Assembly: GCA_013397795.1 (NCBI GenBank)
Contig: VZTJ01005931.1
Span: 49,911-113,910, forward strand
Source of the DNA: Orthonyx spaldingii
Taxonomy: Eukaryota; Chordata; Aves; Passeriformes; Orthonychidae
Reading direction: 5' to 3'
Length of the DNA: 64,000 nucleotides
Notes under the pieces: generated by a model
The model's input: only the letters and a program-made list of their open reading frames with translations
Told to the model about the DNA's origin: nothing
Database searches by the model: none
In this document: positions 39,243-50,793 of the stretch, in pieces
How the letters are laid out: every line of letters starts with the position of its first letter
How positions within the stretch are numbered: position 1 is the first letter of the stretch
Position numbers and translations under genes: made by a program

Positions 39243-39879
39243 ACCCCCCCAGTCGGAACTGTGTTAGTCCATGTCAGCCCATGCTGCCTGGCTAAGAGCA
39301 GAGGGCATGTGGCCAGGTGAGGAGCAGACTGTTGGGCAGGAGGAAGCATCTTCATAGCCAGCTGTTTGCTCCCAGCATTGTTCAGAGCAAGTTCTGAGTT
39401 TCACCAAATTCTGCCTCAGGGCAGAGCACCAGCCTAATGCTGGGCTGAGTCCCGTGTCTGTGGCCTCAGTGATGGGGTTGGGAGCCCTGCAGGGTGGCAA
39501 GTGTCTTCATGACACCTGGACACCCTTGCTTCTGTCAGCTAACTGCACTTGGAGGGTCCAAGGAGACCTTACAACTAGATGGTAACACTGCTTTTGTTGC
39601 GATACAAAGAGATAGGGGTGCCACGTTGCTATATTGCAAGCATCACCCTGCACACCCAGCTTCTGCGTGTCCTCCTATGCATTTCCTCCCAGTTTTAGCT
39701 ACAGACGCAGATGCTTTTGGGGAGTTTTTTTCAAGGCCACATATATCATCCGTCCTGTAAATGATTGCAGTGGCACCAGCTCCTGTCCTTGACTGTGCTT
39801 CTTTGTCAAGCATGGCAGCAATAGCAATCACTTCAGGTTTTGCAAACCTGCAGATCACTATTGCCAATCTCTGTATGAA
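39243..39879. other. Unique noncoding DNA between LTR-like unit and SINE
   Basis: Relatively GC-rich with open frames of 78-88 codons on both strands, none recognisable. No retroviral internal sequence is seen to the right of the LTR-like unit. Confidence 0.5.
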
Positions 39880-40030
39880 CAAGAACTAATGAATCTTCAC
39901 CACATCTTTACGAGAAGGTGAGTATTATCATTTATTATCTTTCCTGTTTTACAAATACAAACCGAGATGGCAAAACAAAAAATGATTTGCTGATGGCCAG
40001 ACAAAGATAAAAACATCGTGGACAGTAAAT
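39880..40030 (-). repeat. MIR/CORE-type SINE fossil
   Basis: The plus strand reads AATCTTCACCACATCTTTAC, GAAGGTGAGTATTATCATTT, CCTGTTTTACAAATACAAAC, then GATTTGCTGATGGCCAGACA. Known: the reverse complement of amniote MIR-type SINEs has CATCCTCACAACA-CCTGTGAGGTAGG, TATTATTATCCCC, ATTTTACAGATGAGGAAACTGAGG, ACTTGCCCAAGGTCACACA in this order. Same family type and orientation as the copy at 3938-4135, independently diverged. Confidence 0.65.
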
Positions 40031-43000
40031 ATAGTACTGCTCAGTGAAAAAAGGCAGACTGTGAGATTCCCAGTTTTTACCTTAATGCAGAGAATGAAGA
40101 ATAGCCATCCTAATAAACAGTAGTTCTTTGAAATGGAGGCTTTCTGCTCTGAGAATTAGTAAAACAGCAGCCAGAATATTTTTCTAATTTGAGTGCAAAA
40201 GAAATACACAGATGAAGGGCCTAAATTTTGAAACAGAGCAGCAGCTGCACACATTTGGTTTTAGTTTTTAAAAAGAGCACATTTCCCATTTAGGCTTCAA
40301 AGTGGCTGCTCTGTCAAAAGGCCCACTGACATATTGAACCTCTTGACATTTTGATTTTTAATTTACTCTGAAATATTGCAGAGGGATCAGTTAAGTGCTG
40401 AACTTCATTTTTCTTTTAGTCTGCTGCAGTCAAATGGAGTGGAGCTGTATCTTTAAAATCTTGCCCCATTTTGCCTGTAGTAGGGACATGGAAAATTGGC
40501 TTTCTGTGTGTGCAAAGGCAAGAAAGGATGTAGAAAGCTTGCTGAAAAGAACTGAAAATTGCCTGTTTCACTGTAGCTTTGTCTCAGTAAGATGCTCCTT
40601 GTCTGTGGAAACTGTAGTTGTTTCCTACCTTCTTATTCTGCATTTCAGCAATTACACTGGCCATTTTAAGAAACTAGTTATAAATGCGGATTATTTTCAT
40701 GTCTGGTCAAATGTTGAATAATGATTTAGTATTCCTGTCCCACATCCTTGCAAAGCACTTCAAACTGATTTGAGTACATGAGCTTGATCTTTTCAAAAAT
40801 CTTAACTGAGAAAGAAGTAGCTGAAATTATCCTGAAAAAAAGCACTCAGGTGGCTCATCATTTCTTAACTGTATGAGGTGAGAAGGGGAAAGGCAAGAAA
40901 GTAGTAAAAAAAAGCAAGGGAAGAATTTCTTGGGAACAAGCTCAAGATGCATCCAAAGGGAAATCCCTTAGGGCCTCCAAGGAGGTAAACAACTATCATT
41001 AAACCATCCTGCAGCTCTTTGGCTCCCTTACCGTCTTTTTTTTACTTCCTTTCTTTCTTGTGGAGAACTCTCACACAGTGCAGTACCATGAATTTATTAA
41101 TTCTTTATATGTTTTGATAGATGACTTTTCCATATTTTTTTTCTCTAAGTTCTGGGCACCATTGCTGTCATTCTAAAGTTTTCTCCTATTAAACAATACA
41201 TTTAAAGACTAGTCTAAGGAAGTTGCCTCCTTTCTTGATGGGCATAGCACCTGGGCAACTGGCACAAAGACAGATTCAGGCAACAGCAAAGCAGGAATAA
41301 AAGTGGGGTAAAAGGGACACCTTCCTCCTCATGTACCTTTATTGGTCACATAGAAATGGCCCAAGTAAAGAATCATTCTGGTGCCCAAAATTAGGAGACA
41401 CGAGCATCAAAAGGCAGAGTACCTGTGATTGGCAGGTTTCCCCAAGCTGCCATGTTTTGTTGTAGCCCAGTCCAAGAGGGATCTTTGCCATTGCTGCTGC
41501 TTGGGCATAAAAAAAGCCTCTTGTCTTTACTTGTCCGAGAGGGGAGCCTAAACATTGAGAAAAATGCTGTCTGGTGAGCAAGCCAGAGGCAAAGCAAGGC
41601 ACAATGTGTGGTACTTGCAGTCACCTGGTCTTTTACTTTTGAATGTGGGAGGGGAGGAGCACTGTGTTGCTACATGTTTCTGTGGCACACAAGATGGTGC
41701 CGTGGTGGGGAATGCTGCTGCCTAAGGGAAGAGGGCCTGGAAAGTGTCTTAGAACGTCAGCTGTTGGGATGAAGGTTTGGAAAGATCATAAGGTTCAAGG
41801 CAAAGGAGATAACATGGACCTTCAAATGGCCTGGGCATATCTTCAGCTGCTTCTACAGAAATTTTTCAGAGACCAGTGGGAGGGGTGACTGACTGAATGC
41901 CAGACAATTTAGCATACAAAGATCAAAAAGGAGAACTGTACATGTACCAGCAAGATGGATGCAGCACAATCCCATGGACAGTGGTCTGGGAGCAGGGAGC
42001 CTACATGTGCCAGGGCACCAGATCAGAAGGAAAACCTGAGGGGCTCAGGGCAGGGTAGCGACACCTTGCCCTGCTTGAGCAGCACAGAGGGGAGCTGGGG
42101 ACTGCTCGTCTTTTGGTGATGTCTGCCCTGTGGGGAACACAGTACAGTTTACAGAAACAATAGAATTGTTGGATGAACTGGAGATGTTTCATTGCTCCTG
42201 AAAGGAGTCTTTAAGTATATTAGTTAAAATGGAGCTCAGCCTGTTTAAAGGTAAGTGAAAGGCAGGGGTAGGTGGTTTGGAGCCTGAATGGCATTGGGGA
42301 GTGCACAAAGAAGGTTTGCCCAGGACAAGTCCGTCATTAACCCTGACAAGTCGTCAACTCTGGCAATGAAGTTCAGGGAGGCCGTCTCACAGAGAGAAAC
42401 CCACCAGCTACCAAGGCAAGGGTCTGCCCTAGGGTTCTGCACTGGGAGGTACATCCTCTCTGTTTAATTAGAGGATGAGAGCATCAAAAAGGCACAGTTG
42501 AAGAAGCAGACGAGCTTTCCTGGTTTTCTTTCCGTTCATTTAGTTATACAGGTGCCAGGTTTGCAGGCAGAACATCTTCTTGAAGTTTCAGACAGATTTG
42601 TATTGATTTGAAGTCAGAACATTGTCCAACTAAGTGAACCTGCAATACACTAATTTTATGCCAAGTTAAACCTGTACAAAAACATCTTGCAGTGGTTAAA
42701 ATGAATTGGCATTTAAACAAAGTAAACATAATTTGATAAAACTTCAGTGAGAAGATGAGATCCTCATATTGTGTCCATGCAAGAGCATTTGAGAGAGTTA
42801 TTCATATAATTCCTGTTGCACAGGAAAAAAAGCCTGGATTTGAATCTATACAGCAACATCAAACAAAAAGAATTTTATGAACATATCTTTTTAAAAACAT
42901 CCTGATTACAATTTAAAGACCTCGATCTTATTCTTTGACCAAAATAATGTTCTATTATAGTATAATTCACTATTCAAAAAGAGTAAGGTGGCAGATAGTG

Positions 43001-44149
43001 TCTAAAGCCAAGATAAAACTACAAGATTGCATGTAAAATAACTGTAATTAAACAATCAAATGTAGCAATTAAACATGAATGATTCTTTATTAGGCTGAAT
43101 GAGGATGCCAAACAAGACTCCACAGGTGGCAAGTTTATTCCCCCATGCTCGTTGGTATTTTCATTAGCAGCTCTTGGCATAGTCAGACATGCAAATCTGT
43201 CTGTGTTTTTAAGAGCAAGCTCCTATTTAGGTATCCTTCAAACCAAGGAGGATATGCAAATATCAAGGAGGACAGAATTAAAGTATAACGATGGTGTTTA
43301 GGAGACAAATTGAAGAAATATGCTGAGAGTCAACAAAGTCAATGTTCTGCACAGGGAAAAATGAAACACACCACTTTAGCATGGCAGTAGAAAATTCTGG
43401 GAAGAGTGTTGTTTTGCTGTGGTATCCAGAGGTCACCAGTAACCCCCTGGTGAGAGAGGTGGCACAGCATTGCTCTTTGACAGACACTAAATGCAGGCAG
43501 CCGAGGTAGGCTTTGCTGGGCGCCATGGCTGCGACTGGGTGGCAGTGCTTTGTGAAGCATGGGAACTCTCCTTGCAGGTGGTGCCTTTTCAGAGCCAACT
43601 TTCCTGCCAACAGCCACAGGCAGAAAGTTTTGTCCTGCCTTGTAGCCCTGCCACCCTGGAGACATGCCAGAGAGGCATTGGCACAGCTGCCAGGTTTGCC
43701 TGGGCTGGCATCCAACGTGGACAGCATCCCCCTTGCAGGAGCAGGGCCACTAACTCCTGGAGTCACTTGCTGCCTTGAGCCTCTTTGGGGCAGGATTTTT
43801 CCTGGATTGCAATACTTTCCCCAATGTTCTCAAGAGCCTGAAGGTAGGGATTGGGCTCTGCCTGCAAAGCAGTATCTGCCTTCCAGGAACTCATAAATAT
43901 GACTCCTGGCTGAACACCCAGCCAGTCAAACCCTACATGAACCTGCATGTGGGACAAGCTGCCAGCTGGACAAGGTGCCCCAGCAATAAAATGGTTAATA
44001 GCAGAGCTGTGGGAAAACCAGGTGAGATGGTAATTCTAGTTATGCTGCTCTCCTTCAGCAAGAGAGGCAATGGCACACAGCAATTGAGCACTGCCTTTGC
44101 AGTGGGGAGCATTTTGTTTTTAAAGAATAATCCAAAAGAGCTCACAGGA
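40031..44149. other. Unique noncoding DNA
   Basis: No repeat recognised. 43278-44155 has the longest open frames of the window (162 codons on -, 127 and 126 on +) in a GC-richer patch, all overlapping one another and with no recognisable domain. 43180-43275 holds two octamer motifs, listed separately. Confidence 0.5.
43180..43275. promoter_or_regulatory. Candidate element: two octamer motifs
   Basis: Exact ATGCAAAT at 43189-43196 and again at 43254-43261, 65 bp apart. The second is bracketed by CAAGGAGGA direct repeats at 43244-43252 and 43264-43272. Known: ATGCAAAT is the POU/OCT consensus. Whether it is used is unknown. Confidence 0.3.
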
Positions 44150-44380
44150 AAGTAACAGAAGTGATAAAAAATTTGGAAAATAAGACCTGTGAGAGAAAGG
44201 TATGTTCAGGATGCAGAAGAGAGGGCTGAAGGGACACATAACTGTCCACAATCATGTTAAAGGGCATTATAAAGAAGACTGGGACCAATTCTCATTAGTC
44301 AGAAAGGACAGAATCATAAGGAATGGATTTTAAGTCCAGTGGGCAAAAATTAGATCAAATACTAAGGAAAACTCACCAAG
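44150..44380 (+). mobile_element. Diverged CR1 LINE fragment
   Basis: Seen: GAAAATAAGACCTGTGAGAG, GTATGTTCAGGATGCAGAAG, GGGCTGAAGGGACACATAAC, AAGAAGACTGGGACCAATTC, GGAATGGATTTTAAG, ATTAGATCAAATACTAAGGA. Known: CR1 ORF2 has GGAAAATAAGACCTATGA, GTATGTTTAGCCTGGAGAAG, GGCTGAGGGGAGACATAAT, AAGAGGACTGGGACCAATT and TTAGATTAGATATTAGGAAAAA in the same order. The copy lacks the CR1 3' tail and has internal deletions, so it is an inactive internal fragment on the plus strand, opposite in orientation to the pair at 9082-11048. Confidence 0.8.
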
Positions 44381-45454
44381 ATAAAACAGGTAATGGAGCA
44401 ATCTGCCAAAGAAGCACAGACAGTGGCCACCACTGTAGAGATGCCAGGAGTGACCAGGCCCCCAAGGACAGTGGGGGAACCACCCAAGCAATCCTCTGGC
44501 AGTCAGGCTGGAGACCATGGCTAACCCACTGGGGATCTCCTCACTCCTGAAAGGTTCATAAGTATGACAAGGCACCCCAGAAAGAACAGACTACATGGGA
44601 GGGCTAGAAACCATTCAGGTATGAGTATCCCAGTGACAGGGCAGAGTTTTTGCTGCAACAGGGTCAGTATTGATGGGTATTGCCAAGCACTCTGTCCTTG
44701 TTTCCCAACTGGATTTTCTCACCAGGGATGGAAGTGACAGCCTTGCAGCTAGTCTCCCTCATACCTGGCTGTGACATGCACTGGGAACCGCTGTCAGACT
44801 CGGACAGTTTCTGGTCTTTCTGTCCAGTCCTCAGACGACACACAGAAATAATATGGCTGCTATAAATCCCAAATTACTCTCTGAGGGTGTGCATGGACAT
44901 TTTGGACAAGGCTTGACCTGCATCAGCTGTGGGCAACAGAGAAGTAGCCTTGGGGCTGCAAACAAGATAGATCAGAAAAAAACTGACTCCTCTGGAGCCG
45001 ACACACGACACAGCAGGTTTCATCTTGACCATATGCAACCAATGCAATGGTGTTCAGTGAGCTCTCTGTGTTTATTGAAGTTATCACGAGATGCAATTTG
45101 CTTCATTGGCAAATAAACTCCATCTTTTACCTTTTCTATATTCCTGCTATAGTATTAGGACAGGAACTTCACAAAGGGAGGAGCTTACATACAGGACATG
45201 TAAGGAGTTCCTCTCTCCTTCAGCCAGAGCTAGGGGTCAGGTCACCTGTCGTGATTTTTCCCTTTCAGTGCCACATGTGCATAAGGTCCTCTGCAAACAG
45301 GTGTTGCTTGATTAACACTAGCAGATATGTCCACCAGTGCAGTTTTTGTTTTATATCCCAGGGAAAAGATGAAATTACTAATTCAGAGACCAATTATGAA
45401 TTCACTTTATAAAACCCTTCAGTGTTAGCTGAAATCTATGCTTTATAAAGCCGG

Positions 45455-45469
45455 AATAATAATAATAAT
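45455..45469 (+). repeat. (AAT)5 patch
   Basis: Five perfect AAT units after CCGG. A short simple repeat. Confidence 0.9.
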
Positions 45470-47959
45470 ATAACTAAACAAAAAAGGCACATTGCACTGT
45501 TTCTATCAGTGTGCACAGGCAGTACTCTCAACTTTCATGTGATGGATGAGGCATGGGCTTGCATTGAACCTTGTGGAAGTCAATATGTGTCTTCTTTCAC
45601 TTCTCTGGACTTTGGATGAAAGTGCAGCTTTCCACAGGCACATGTAGCCTGGCTAGCAGGGAGAGCAGGGGGGATAGTGGTCTCTAAGCACACAGGCAGT
45701 CTTAGAGTTGGGGCCATCCAGCCTGCTAAAAACAGGTTAATGCACTTGGGAGCTGGAGAGAAAGGAGTATGGCTTCTGGTTTGGCACCACCGGGTGCCAG
45801 CCCACAATGAGACAGACAGCCAGTGCCAGCTGAGGATCTAAATTCAGTTTTATTGCTACCCTCAATTGATCAAGCATCATGACTCAAACCTAAATCTGCG
45901 CAATTGTTTAAAATCCAGGAAATACTGTAATAATAAAATGTGATTTCTTTCCATTACCTTTTTATTTCTGAACCTCCGTGAGTAACTGATGTCACAAATT
46001 GAAGAATTTACTTTTCCTTTCAAAGAAAGTAATGTTTATTTACTTAGGGAAGATGTGAAACTCGCTGGCTTCCAGGAGCTGGAGTTTTAATGAACACTAG
46101 AAATATGAGCCTATGGAAAAACTGCAAGAGTCAATCAAACTGCAGCTACACAAAAGAACAGTTTGTTCTGCTTCTGATATGACAATATTTACCTGCCATG
46201 GTAAGAGATCCAAAAGTCAGGCTTTCCTTTGCATTTCTGCCCAAATTTGTATTTACAAAGCTTGCTTTTGTGGTAACCTCTCCAGCATCTAAATCAGTGA
46301 GCTCTCTCACACCAGTGATGATATTTCCGCAGAAGACGGATTAATTTATTTTTTTTTCCATTGATCTGGGACTTGAAACAGCTTTGGGGAGGGAGACAGA
46401 TAGGAAACAAGAGGGGATTTAAGCCTTTTGCCTCACCTTTAAAAAAACCCCGTGCAGTATTGCTGTCCCTGGAGTGGGCCCACACTATTACTACAGCCAC
46501 AGCTACATCATCAGAGCTGCAGCGCTTGGAGTTGTAGATCATCAGTCTGCTTTCACAGCCATGATGTATGATGGGAAAAGCCATCCATCTGCAGAGACCG
46601 AGCACAAAGAGCCGTGGCTGCAAGGATGCAGCATGGCATGTGCAACATATACAGCAGCAAGCATTTCTCAAATAAAAAGGACACCAACGTGGTAAATTGA
46701 GACTCATTGGAAAGAAAGGGGAAGACATGCAAAGCCTCTCATGCCCAGGTCTCCAAACTTGCTAGTATGTCCTCAAATCCAGAAATTGACACCTATGAAT
46801 CCACCTAATGCTTCTTTCACACATACACACATCTTTCTCTTAAAGCTTACATTTTTTTTCTCTTCCAGTGTAAAACCTCAATCATATTTACACCTGCTTT
46901 AGGATCTTTACAGACAAAAGACATTTAAGGCTGTGAAATCTTGGGAGAAGGTAAAATGACATGGTGGATCAATCAGCTGATGCTTCTTCCGTGCACAGCA
47001 GGAGACGCCAGCAAACCTCTTGTATTTTGTGTGGAGACTCAGCTCTGACTGAATTTTTCTTTTGGCACTATAAGAGAAGAAAGATATTTAAATTTTAAAA
47101 AGAGGAGGTGAGAGAGATGGAGAGAGCATAAACTTACACATGGCTGTGGGTTTCTCAACTAAAAGGAACAGTTGGTTGTCCAGGAGAGAAGCCATTTCTT
47201 GTGTTACTCTGCTGCACAATACTCCAAGTGTGGGTGCAGAGAAGGTTTGCAGCTAAATAAAATGAAATAAAAATAATTTTAAAAAAATACCATGCATTGG
47301 TCACAGAGCCAGAGATGAGGATAATCCTGGCATGCTGATCATCCAAAATGGTTCTCCTGAGTTTTTAACACCTGTCACTGGTGACAAGTAAAGTCAATGC
47401 TTTATCAAAGCTGACATCCAAGGAAGAGTTTTGGTTTTCCCCTCTTCAAGCAAGAACTGCCTCATCTAAAAGTCAGAAGCCACAAAGAAGTAGATGTCCC
47501 TGTAAAGCAATACAGGAGCAAGCAGTTCAGTTACTCTACCTTGTGCAGGAGGAACAGCTATTCACTTTTGAACAGCTACAATACAATTTTCAAAACATCT
47601 ACCTCTCTGTAACATAGTACATTTGAAATACCACATTCTTCTCATTAATAGTAAATTATGGCGTATATATTGAGCTGTTCTTGAGAATGTAAGTCTAAAC
47701 GCCTTTGACAACCCCATCCTCTGTTTCTGGGGAAGGTGGTAGGGTACCGTAATACTAAAAAAACATTTATTTCCTCACATTTCATATACTTTTCAATAGC
47801 TTATTTTTGTTTAGAAAAAATTACTAATTCCTGATACTAACTTGCCACTACAATTTTTGCCATTACATTTTTTTTAATCTGTTCATGTCAATCTGCCAAG
47901 AAAACAGTTTAGTTTAGTTTCATTTAGCTCTAAATTTTTTTCATTTTTTAATTCATGCT

Positions 47960-47985
47960 TTTCCCTCAATAAATATTGAGGGAAA
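47960..47985. repeat. Perfect palindrome, 12-bp arms, 2-bp centre
   Basis: Left arm TTTCCCTCAATA at 47960-47971 and right arm TATTGAGGGAAA at 47974-47985 are exact reverse complements around AA. The top strand spans an AATAAA at 47968-47973. No transposon flanks are recognised. Confidence 0.95.
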
Positions 47986-50754
47986 TCACAGAATTGAGCC
48001 AGTCACAGATTTTTGTTGCTAATAGTTTATTTAAGGAAACTGGACCTTTTTGTTGGCCAAATCATCACTTGTGACAGCTGTTAATTTCTTCATAGCTGCA
48101 AAATATGTTTTGTAAAGCCACAATGCCTCTAAATCAACATACTCATCTCTTGAAGTTTCCTAAGCAGATGATGATCTGTGCTGAAGACAACAGTAATTTG
48201 GTTATTCCTCAAAATGGCAATGAATTTTTAGAACTCGGCTGCATAGAGGTGAGTTGCCTTTTGAAGGATGGTGGAAAAACAGGGAATTGCAGAACGACCA
48301 AGGAGGCATCCTGGGAGGACAGCGCAGACAGATGATCCTGGAGATTCTGTCTGCAAAGTACCAAAGCACTTTTGGCAGCACAGCAAAGCCTTTCCAGCCC
48401 TACACCAACTAACTCATTTCATTTGGGAATGCCTGGCATAGAAAAAGTGTAGGAGGGTATGAAAGAAAACTGGCGACTGAAGTGATACCAGATCTAAAAA
48501 TCATGCTTCAGAGGTCTACTAATGAATGCATTGGTATTGTCTAAAATAAAGAAAACATCCACAGCAAAGCAGACAGCACACTTGGCAGGGGCGGGATCCC
48601 AGGACAGCTGAGAGCATGCGACTGTGTGTGGCCATAGCTCAAGAGGGCTTTTCAATTTTTCTACTTGGAATTCTGCCCCACTTTGGTTTGTTTTCTTTCT
48701 TAAACTACTTTATTCAGTGCCAACTCCTGAAAAGAAATGTGTGGGAGAAAAGCTCTCAAGGAAAGATTTATTTTTAGCTTAAGTCCCTAGGCCAGCAGTT
48801 TACAAAGCCAACAAAGGCCCAGGTTGCACTCTCCAGGACACTCAAACTACCATGGGCAGAGTTTCCCCATTTAATTCAGGAACTGAGTTTTGGCTTGAAC
48901 ACTTGCCCTGTTTATCCATATCCAAGTATGGGATTTCTGTAGCGATGCCTGAGGGGATGGGTCCGCTTTCTGACAGGCAACGGAAAGCAGAGGACGAAGC
49001 TGCCAAAGTCATTTTTGCCAGCCAAATTACAATGGACAGTTGATACGCCACCATCCTGACTCCTATGGCAAAACCTCCAAAGTGCCCTCATTCCTGCCTC
49101 CTTGGCCTCATGTGAGGTGTGTCAGCTCCACTGGGACTGATGAACGCAGACCTCAGTTAGCAGGTGTTGCCCTCATTTGCAGATCCTTGGGAAGGGCTGA
49201 TAATTAGGAGGAGATTTCCAGAACAGGTTGCCACCCTAGACAGCAACATGGGAAGAACAGGCTTATATGGAAAAAGCAACCAAAAGCAATTTAATATTAC
49301 AAGTATTGAAAAGGAAAGCAAAAACAGGAAGTAGTATTTTAAAAGGATAATGGTTTTAATAAACTGTTAGCCTTATATAGATGCATAGATAATTAAATAT
49401 TAGAGGTAAGTCTTGCTAATTATCTAGGAGCTAAACTTCCCATTTGCATCTTCAGTAACAAGATTTATGTAGCTTAGATGGTGCCCACCTCTCTACACTT
49501 GAGTTTTGTGATTTTAAGGCTTGAGCAACTATAATTAAAGAGATTTTTAGAGCAAGCATAGCAGTGTGCAGTGTAATGTGACATTCAGAATATATCAGCG
49601 TCACTTTACACAGGAGTTCTGATTATTTTCACTTGTGTGCTTCAGCCTGTCATTTATCCCCAGTGTAGCTCATCTACCTCAAACCCTGGAGTCTCACCTA
49701 GTTCATACAGTTTTTCCCATTCCTATAAACCTCTGTCATTTTAAGCACGTGTTTTATGTGTTTAATTCCTAAGGTAAAGACCTACTTTTATTTGCACACT
49801 AATGATTTTACCAGCCTATTGCATAATGCAAACAGTTCTAAAATAGGGCAGCTAATCAACACGAATGTGAGACATGAAGATTGAGGCAGCATCATCCATT
49901 CACACAGCAATGTATGTCTGCAACAGAAGAGATTTTTATTTTTCTGTTAAATAAGATGCCAGCAGGAACTGAGACTGCTCTTTGATTCATTGATAATGAG
50001 TGAACGTTGCACCAATGAAATTTACATTTTGCCAGTGGTATGAAAAGCACAAAATTATTCTTCCTAGTTCAGATTTAGGCTCCCCAAATATGCACTGATT
50101 TTGTGAAGTCGGAGTGCTCCGAAGCTCCTATTCTCGAGAATGAAAATTTTGGCAATCTAGTAAAGGATAGCATCCAACATGAAAGGTAAAAGTAGGGCAG
50201 GAGACCACCTGTCAACATTCCTCCTGGAGGATCTTCTCTGAAGCACGTTAACCCATCTTCCTCTTCCTGTTCCCCTGCTGCAAGTGAAATCAAATTTTCA
50301 TCAGTTTTAGCCATATCTGCTTCATCTGGAAGCTTTCTGAAAATATATTAGAAAACCTGTATAAGGCTCTGTACTGAAGCAGAAGCACATTCCTCTGTGC
50401 TGACACCTACCATATCAAACTATTATCCAGGCTTCCCGCTGGCTGATGCTGCAGGAGAAAGCTGAACTTTTACTTCAGGGTAGGCAGTGAAAGGTAATTT
50501 GGTCTGTGTATCACATCTCAGGCAGGAAGAAGGCTGCAGGTCTCATATAAAGCAGACCTATGAGGCCATGTACAATGGCTGTGGTGGTTCAGGCAGGGAC
50601 CAGCAGTCCCACAAGGCTGGAAGTGACCTGGAGGTGATGGCTTCCTGCCCTACTGTGAAGGAGCACAAAGCGCAAGTTCCATATTGCCACCCAGCATATT
50701 GCACTGCTCAGGTGGACATGGTGCATTAGAACTATAACAAATGAGTTTACAGAA

Positions 50755-50792
<38 letters not shown>
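50755..50792 (+). repeat. (TG)n dinucleotide microsatellite
   Basis: Sixteen perfect GT units at 50761-50792, with a slightly interrupted GTGTAT start at 50755. On the minus strand it encodes only artefactual His-Thr runs. Long enough to be length-polymorphic and to favour Z-DNA. Confidence 0.97.

Positions 50793-50793
<1 letters not shown>

Noticed and set aside
43278..43766. 162-codon minus-strand open frame as a gene
   Set aside because: No recognisable domain or motif, overlapped by long frames on the other strand, and such a length is expected by chance in 64 kb of six-frame sequence.
45783..45798. GGCACC-ACCG-GGTGCC inverted repeat as a functional site
   Set aside because: A 6-bp arm is expected often by chance in 64 kb; nothing else supports it.
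47981..47998. AAATCACAGAATTG as a CR1 3' tail
   Set aside because: It is not followed by the GGTTGGAAGG block or any other CR1 sequence; a short chance match.
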